From Anaspis maculata (taxonomy: Eukaryota > Arthropoda > Insecta > Coleoptera > Scraptiidae), in assembly GCA_949128115.1 (NCBI GenBank), contig OX421963.1, forward strand, positions 83,275,602 through 83,339,601: DNA of 64,000 bases. Direction: 5' to 3'. Every line of letters begins with the position of its first letter. The stretch's first letter is position 1. The notes under the pieces are model-generated. The model searched no databases. It saw only the letters and a program-made list of their open reading frames with translations, and was not told the DNA's origin. Made by a program: the position numbers and the translations under genes. This document shows positions 58,647 to 64,000 of this stretch, in pieces.

Positions 58647-60389
58647 TTACTGAATGAATTGCAAGGCACTTAGTTATCAGGTTACCAAGTTGAGACTTTG
58701 CTCGTGTTTGAGCAATAGCATACGGTATCTTTTGGCGGTAATATCGCCTATTTTCTTTTTGGCATCACCTCGCTGTGACACATTGATTTTGATAAAATTT
58801 TGAAGGGCCATATTTTTATTTTTTCAAATAGCATTTCCTGTTTTTTATCTCTTACTCGTATCAAGCGTCGCATTTCACATCTTTTTTACGATCCATGTTT
58901 TCTCTCAAAAGTTGATAGTTTGGAAAATGATTTGGGTTTTCTGAAAAATGAACACAAAATCCATCGATCAAACTTAGGGTGCAATGAAAGTCAACTAATT
59001 TCGACAACCAACGTCAAAATGACAGATTTTTCAGAATGGCGAGTCTCAGAATTCTTTTATCACAAGTTGGAAGAAAGCTGTTTATTGGACATGTATTATA
59101 ATTAGATCGACCTTTGTGAAAGAGATTCGGACTTCGAATCCTAGGATAACCAGGCTATACTCGTAGGTATAAAAACATTAAGTAGGTGAAAAACGTCAGT
59201 AGTCAATTTATTTTGAATCACATGAATAATTGTGATCTGTAGAAAAACAAACTAAATTCATTGAAGTAATCAAAAATAAGTAAGCATTAACCCTTCAGGG
59301 CAATGTTTTCCTTTTTTCATACACCAACAAACGCGTGCTGGTCGCGTGCCTTTGTACTTCGTGTCGTTTTGCTCTCAATCTTCCGTCCACACAATATTGT
59401 TGGCTCCAATGAACAGGAGCCCAAAGCCTCGACAATTTTATACAAGCATGAGTTGATCATATCGTACATTCTATCGGTGACTGATGGACCAACCTTTACA
59501 AAGTCTCTCAACCCGTTTGTCACAGTTTGTGAATACAATAAATTTTCTTCAACTGTCATCTTACGGTGGAGATCGTTCTTAAACATCGTGAGCTGCGGAG
59601 TGTTTGACTTTTCTAATATTTTTTGCCTTTTTGGGTTTCATCGTCAGCTCTAGGTGGCACTGCAACCAGAACAATGATAATTAGATACTACGATACTATG
59701 AAAGATGGAATATACCCAAGTGGGGATTTTTGGAATAATTGTGGGTTAAAATTCCAGAAAAAAGGAAACATTAGAAACGTCTTCACCTGTATTCACCACT
59801 CGACAATGTTTGCAAATCAATCGAATATTGATGTCAATTACGAGGTCAATTACGACGTTGAAAAACTTTCTCAAGTTGTCGTAATTATTACGTGCAGATT
59901 CAAACTGTTTATCCAATATCACCTGACTTTTCTCTCGCTCTTTTTCGGTTTCATCCATTTTATTATGAATCAGGGTGAAGTGACAAAGATACAAATAAGA
60001 AGTAAGCGTTGAAACAAATGTTGTGTATACAAAATGACTTATACACTTTAGGTGTATACAAAAGTGCTTGAACCCAGCAAAAAAGTATCAACCTGTTGAT
60101 AATTTTCAGCGAAAGAAAAGCACCAATTCTTTTTACGACATGCGACACTCTGCTAAACTCGCATCAAGTATGAGTAACGAAAACACAATAATAATTGTAA
60201 TCACAATCAGGAACATGATCCGTTTTTCTTCGACTTTGTCTCCGCGACTACGTGTCCGTAGGTTGATGACCAAAAATCTGACCCTGGACATGGTCACAAA
60301 AGCAAGCAAAAATCATAGGATGGCGAAGAGGCCGTGCTCTTTCGATTGAGAACGCAGGCCTCGCAAATTTTGTTCTATATCACAAGAAA
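58647..60389. other. unassigned sequence with a possible small gene
   Basis: No transposon motif is seen. Reverse-strand frames at 59317-59586 and 59746-59994 have protein-like composition but no recognised family; see the separate candidate. Confidence 0.35.
59613..59958 (-). CDS. very tentative two-exon small gene
   Basis: On the reverse strand an ATG at 59958 opens a charged, helical frame (MDETEKEREKSQVILDKQ...). A donor-like ACAG/GTGAAG at 59787 follows, and an acceptor-like GGTTGCAG/TGCC lies about 130 bp on. Joining 59958-59787 to 59659-59613 keeps the frame to a TAG and gives about 72 residues. No homologue is recognised, and the splice signals were judged by eye. It may equally be chance or part of an unrecognised transposon protein. 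Confidence 0.18.
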
Positions 60390-60782
60390 GATAGATTTCA
60401 ACTCGGAAAAAATATAGACGTCCTGAAAATGTGGTATCCTGTTTAGAATTGAGTGCTCTACAACATATTTATCCAAAATTGCCAAAAATTGCATCCAGGG
60501 GCACAGAGTCCGGGAATTTGGAGTTATAAAAGGAAAGGGGGGGATAAATTCAATCTCCTAAATTCGAATCCGATGTGTGAATTTGAGAAAATTGGTTTTT
60601 TCTTTGACAATTCTGACGATTTTTCTTCACTGATAGAGGTTGGAGGTATGCATCTTTAAAAATTTTTCAAGGGCCGTTAAATTTAAGTGTATTCTTCTTG
60701 AAAATCATCTACTCGATGTGTAATTTTGTTTCTCGAGTTTAAAAAATCGACTTGAACCTGAGCCGGTGCAGCGCGTCGTCTA

Positions 60783-60917
60783 TACCGGGTGTTTATAAAT
60801 GTCTGTTATCATATCGCCTTTGGAATCTCCTATCACTCTTTCAAATCGTGCCTTTCACCGCGACTTTTGGCCTGATCAAAGCTTGCCGCGATCACAGACA
60901 TTTATAAACACTCGGTA
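60783..60917. mobile_element. 135-bp MITE nested in the FB-H copy
   Basis: TACCGGGTGTTTATAAATG and its near-complement (CATTTATAAACACTCGGTA) bound the insertion. The FB-H copy at 57 kb lacks it at the equivalent position (before CTACTGACCAG). TA-type flanks are seen. Confidence 0.82.
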
Positions 60918-61126
60918 CTACTGACCAGAACACTACACATGCACCTTCAAATTAAAGTAGCTCAAAAACTATTGAAAAAATAATAACTCATGTCTAAAAA
61001 TTCAAGGATTTGGACAGAACTGAATTCCCTATAACATAAACAGAATTGTCGTGAATCGCACTGCAAGATTTTGAGTCATTCGAGAAGGAGGATGATATTT
61101 TGGCAAGATTCATACCTAACCTACTC

Positions 61127-62149
61127 TACAGGCTGTCCCGAAATTAATGCAACAAAACTTACAGGTAGGTAGAAAATTGAAAAATAAGGGGACATACTTG
61201 ATAAAAATACCCTCGCAAACGTAATAACGGAGATACAGGCCTCCAAAGTTGGGTGTTTTAAAACAGTATTTTCTACATAACTTTTAAATTCGATTTTATT
61301 ACAATTTAAACCAAAGTTCACTAAAATAAGTCTCTATCGAACAATGATGACGCATTTTATTAAACATTTTTAGAGGCAAAGATAATAGGGGGTACCTTCA
61401 CCCGTTCTCCCCTATCTTTCACCCTTCTGGATATTTTTGAAAATGGTTTCAATTTTTGAATTCTACGTTCAATTTAAAAAAAAGTGCCTTTGCGAAATTT
61501 TATTCAGAGACTTCATTTTCGAGATATTTGGGTTTAAGACTTTGGAGAACATCTCGAAAGAAAAGCACTTTCAAGGCCTTGAAAATTAAAATCCAAGAAA
61601 ACTCAAGATTCCTCAACTGAAATGAGTTTTCTAGGTGTTTCAAGTTGATAAACTACCATTTTTGCTGAAAAACATGAAGCTTTTCAGATAAAAAAAATTG
61701 GGCCCTGAAAAGTGACGATTTTGAGATGTTTCCCGAAGTTTCAAACATAAATATCTTGAAAATGAAGCGTCTAGTCCAAATTTTGCAAGAGTAACTTCTT
61801 TCTCTAAATTCAACGTCAAACCCGAGTATTGGAACCATTTCCAAAATTATTCAGGGGGGTGAAAAATAGGGGAAAAAGGAGGAAGGTACCCCTATTATCC
61901 TCGCCCCTGAAAATGTTTGATGAAATTCGTTATCATTCTTCAATAGAGATCTATTTTAGTGAACGTTGGTTCAAATTTGGATGAACTCAATCGATTCAAC
62001 GCTTAAAAAGTTATGCAAAAAAAACTGATTCCAAAAACCAACTTTGAAGGCCTGTATCTCCGCTATAACGTTTGCGAGGGTATTTTGATTGAGGAAGTAC
62101 CCTTATTTCTCAATTTTCCACCTCCCTGTAAATTTTGCTGTATCAATTT
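61127..62149. mobile_element. foldback FB-I nested in the FB-H copy
   Basis: The left end TACAGGCTGTCCCG is intact, and the right end lacks the last bases. Arms of about 500 bp are inverted around 61640 (landmarks CCTCGCAAACGTAATAACGG/CCGCTATAACGTTTGCGAGG and GGGGGTACCTTC). An interior GAGATATTTGGGTTT...GGAGAACATCTCG block is shared with FB-F at 45.45 kb. Confidence 0.82.
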
Positions 62150-62745
62150 AGTCAATAGTAGACGACGCGCCGCGCCGGCTCAGGTTAAAATCGATTTTTT
62201 AAATTAAAAAAAAACAAATTTATACATGAAGTGAATGATTTTCGTGGAAAATACGCTTCAATCTAATGGCCCCTGGAATATTTTCTAATATGAACATCTC
62301 TTACAGTGAAAAAAAATGTCAAAGAAAAAACAAGTTTTCCCAAGTTAACTTGTTCGAACTTGTTGTCATCCCAATTCACACATCGGATTCAATTTCAGGA
62401 GATTGAATTTAGACGGAAAAGATACCAAACTTGTCGTGATGATTCAATATGGCGCTGGAAAAAACAAAGAACTACCTAGCCGGGCTTCGCATGTCGAATT
62501 ACGATGTGGATATTTGCATCCAATGGATTGACGAGTTTCATCCCCTCCATTTCAAGTTGCAATTTTTTGCCTCCTCCAGTAACTTAAAACCCCCAGGTGC
62601 GATTTCTGGCGATTTTGAATATGTAGTAGAGCATTCAATTCTGAACAGATCATCAATATCGTCCTGAATATCAGAATTTTCAGAACGTCCATAATTTTTC
62701 CGAAGTATTGCAAATTTTTTTCACTATTTTTCCTGTACTAGGTAC

Positions 62746-63108
62746 TAGGGGAGGAGGCGCAGAGGAGCCTCAAAATTTGAATGTGCTCGAAATTCTTCGA
62801 AACCACTCTTCAATATCGCTTTACATAATGAAGAGGAAACGTATCACTGTATCATAAACCTTAGCAGCATCAGTCGCCATGTCGCCGTTATTCTTCACTG
62901 TTGAAAAAATTGAAGTATTTGGCTAGTGCGAAAAATTTATTTCAATTTTTTCTCCCAAACGAACATAGAAAATTGGCACTGTTTTTCCAGATATTTGCGT
63001 CTAGTTACCCGTTGATAATGTCGAAAGTATAAAAGTTTGATATTTATACTTACTTGTATACAATATAACATTTGAAGGGTGAATATAAACAGTCCTATAA
63101 ACAAGAAA
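62746..63108. other. no recognisable feature
   Basis: Unassigned sequence between the FB-H copy and the retroelement gene fragment. Confidence 0.3.
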
Positions 63109-64000
63109 TCAGCGAAGGGTATAGTAAATTTCGTCTGAAAATCTTTGAGCAGGAAGAGTGGACAGTATGGAAATAGCGTTACCTCTTTGAGTCTCTGAAC
63201 TAACCCTCTGCGTCAAGAACTCTTCAGAACGAAACTCACCAGTCCTTTTAAAAATTCTTCGACTAACTTCCGAAATAAAAGATTGGCCGACGGACTCCAG
63301 GAAATGTCTCTACACCGCAAGGACAAACGATGTAACTGTCGGCCATTTCCAAATATTTTTCGGATTTCAGCTCTTAGGCTTTGGCTGCTGCTGCTCCTCC
63401 TTTTTTTGACGACAAAGTGATGCTACTTTGACACGTAGTGTCGCAGCATGTAACGTCCCAAACCAGCTGGCGACCATCTCTCCACGGAACGTACGTCAAA
63501 CCATCTGGGCGTTTACCATCGTTTCTTGATACTCCTGGGGGCTCAAGAAGAGACGGCACTCCTGCAGACTCCAGAGCACGTCGAATGACCTCATTTAGAG
63601 CTACATGATGGCTGGGGTCGGCCAGAATCGATCTTGTTGGATGCTTACCCGTGGCATCCAAACTCGTCAACACTGGCTCCACAAAGACATCTAATTCAGT
63701 GACACTCGCAGTTCTTGCTCCCAAACGTGAACCAACCGCTATCCAAAATGTCACCTTGTCCAGCAAAGTACCTATTGTTTCTGACGGCAGAACGTTTAAA
63801 AAATGCATCGGATTCGGGGCAAGCACCAGCAAGCAAACAAGCTTTTTGCAGAAGGTTGTTTTGAGCTACGACATAGCTTGTGGATCAAACTTTCACGTTT
63901 CCATATATCCAAAGCTTCAAATATGTACGAAGACAAATCAAATGAGACCACATCACAGGTGAGTTCTCCAACCAAGCTGCTGACCGAGTGAACCGATGCT
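63109..64000 (-). pseudogene. C-terminal part of a retroelement polyprotein with a nuclease-like GKRPDG...WDVT domain, 5' end beyond the window
   Basis: The reverse-strand frame matches a C-terminal domain found after reverse transcriptases in a widespread animal retroelement family. Blocks in order are FLNVLPSETIGTLLD (near 63800) and GSRLGA, then a Cys cluster CLCGASVDEFGCHG readable only in a shifted frame (about 63688-63650). Next come NEVIRRALESAGVPSLLEP and SRNDGKRPDGLTYVPWRDG, then LVWDVTCCDT near 63430. The RPD...WD spacing recalls a PD-(D/E)XK-like nuclease; this is inference. After a TAA at about 63376 the homology continues (KYLEMADSYIVCP.GVETFPG). It ends in another frame (RTGEFRSEEFLTQR, TQRGNAISIL) at the stop at 63109. 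Two compensating frameshifts, one stop and one further frameshift inactivate it. Confidence 0.7.

Larger units (their letters stand above)
60390..62745. mobile_element. second FB-H family copy, interrupted by two nested elements
   Basis: GACGTCCTGAAAATG at about 60415 and its inverted counterpart near 62680 mark the arms. Landmarks shared with 57030-58646 include GAATCCGATGTGTGAATTTG, TCTACTCGATGTG...CTCGAGTTTAAAAAAT and ACTACTGACCAGAA. The right terminus TTTTCCTGTACTA is preserved at about 62741; the left terminus is eroded. Nested insertions are listed separately. Confidence 0.78.

Noticed and set aside
1..64000. CRISPR arrays, bacterial operons, tRNA or rRNA genes, telomeric TTAGG arrays
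   Set aside because: No regularly spaced direct repeats, ribosome-binding-site-linked gene runs, tRNA B-box plus cloverleaf or TTAGG arrays were found on reading both strands. Only a short 5S-like word was noted.

Overview
This is eukaryotic nuclear DNA, most likely from an arthropod and probably an insect. There is no operon structure, coding density is very low, and mobile elements make up most of the sequence. They include gypsy-type LTR elements, 5'-truncated non-LTR elements, a Tc1-like transposon, a piggyBac-like remnant, MITEs, and an unusual number of 1-2.5 kb foldback (long inverted repeat) elements. I found no host gene that I can name. All annotations come from reading the sequence, translating it by eye and comparing strands; no database search was possible.

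Layout. 0-2.1 kb: reverse-strand gypsy-type gag that runs off the left edge, with a primer-binding-site-like sequence and a candidate LTR. 2.8-3.7 kb and 5.6-7.9 kb: 3' ends of two different non-LTR retrotransposons, one ending in TTTGAA repeats and the other in TAA repeats. 9.0-12.1 kb: piggyBac-like remnant with a 1.73 kb foldback element nested in it. 12.4-13.9 kb: smaller inverted-repeat element. 14.2-22.6 kb: two 1.2-1.4 kb arms in inverted orientation, enclosing a non-repetitive island with a short signal-peptide ORF, a 1 kb TIR element and a hairpin cluster. 24.3 and 40.0-40.5 kb: a hairpin-forming repeat with compensatory base changes. 24.8-26.3 and 32.7-34.35 kb: two copies of one foldback family. 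26.8-28.4 kb: almost complete Tc1-like transposon. 28.5-29.05 kb: a run of short palindromes. 34.4-37.8 kb: decayed gypsy pol (protease, RT, RNase H, integrase) interrupted by a foldback insertion. 42.6-45.1 kb: an element with about 0.45 kb inverted arms around a broken gene for a PIN/XPG-like nuclease fused to a Tesmin/TSO1-like CXC domain. 45.4-51.97 kb: more foldback and TIR elements and a gypsy integrase fragment. 53.7-58.65 kb: three further TIR or foldback elements. 60.4-62.7 kb: second copy of the 57 kb foldback, carrying two nested insertions. 63.1-64 kb: C-terminal part of a retroelement polyprotein.

Between these lie CpG- and TAAT-rich islands without recognisable repeats (about 3.9-5.6, 16.1-18.1, 29.3-31.4, 37.9-39.3 and 52.4-53.7 kb). 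They look more like intergenic or intronic host sequence, possibly cis-regulatory, than like mobile DNA.

The most interesting pattern is the set of foldback elements. Several share terminal sequence of the form TAGTnGCnGnGGTAC, some are flanked by a 3-bp TTA repeat, and subterminal modules recur. One member carries the PIN/XPG-like plus CXC gene, which may mark the protein-coding relative of otherwise non-coding palindromes.
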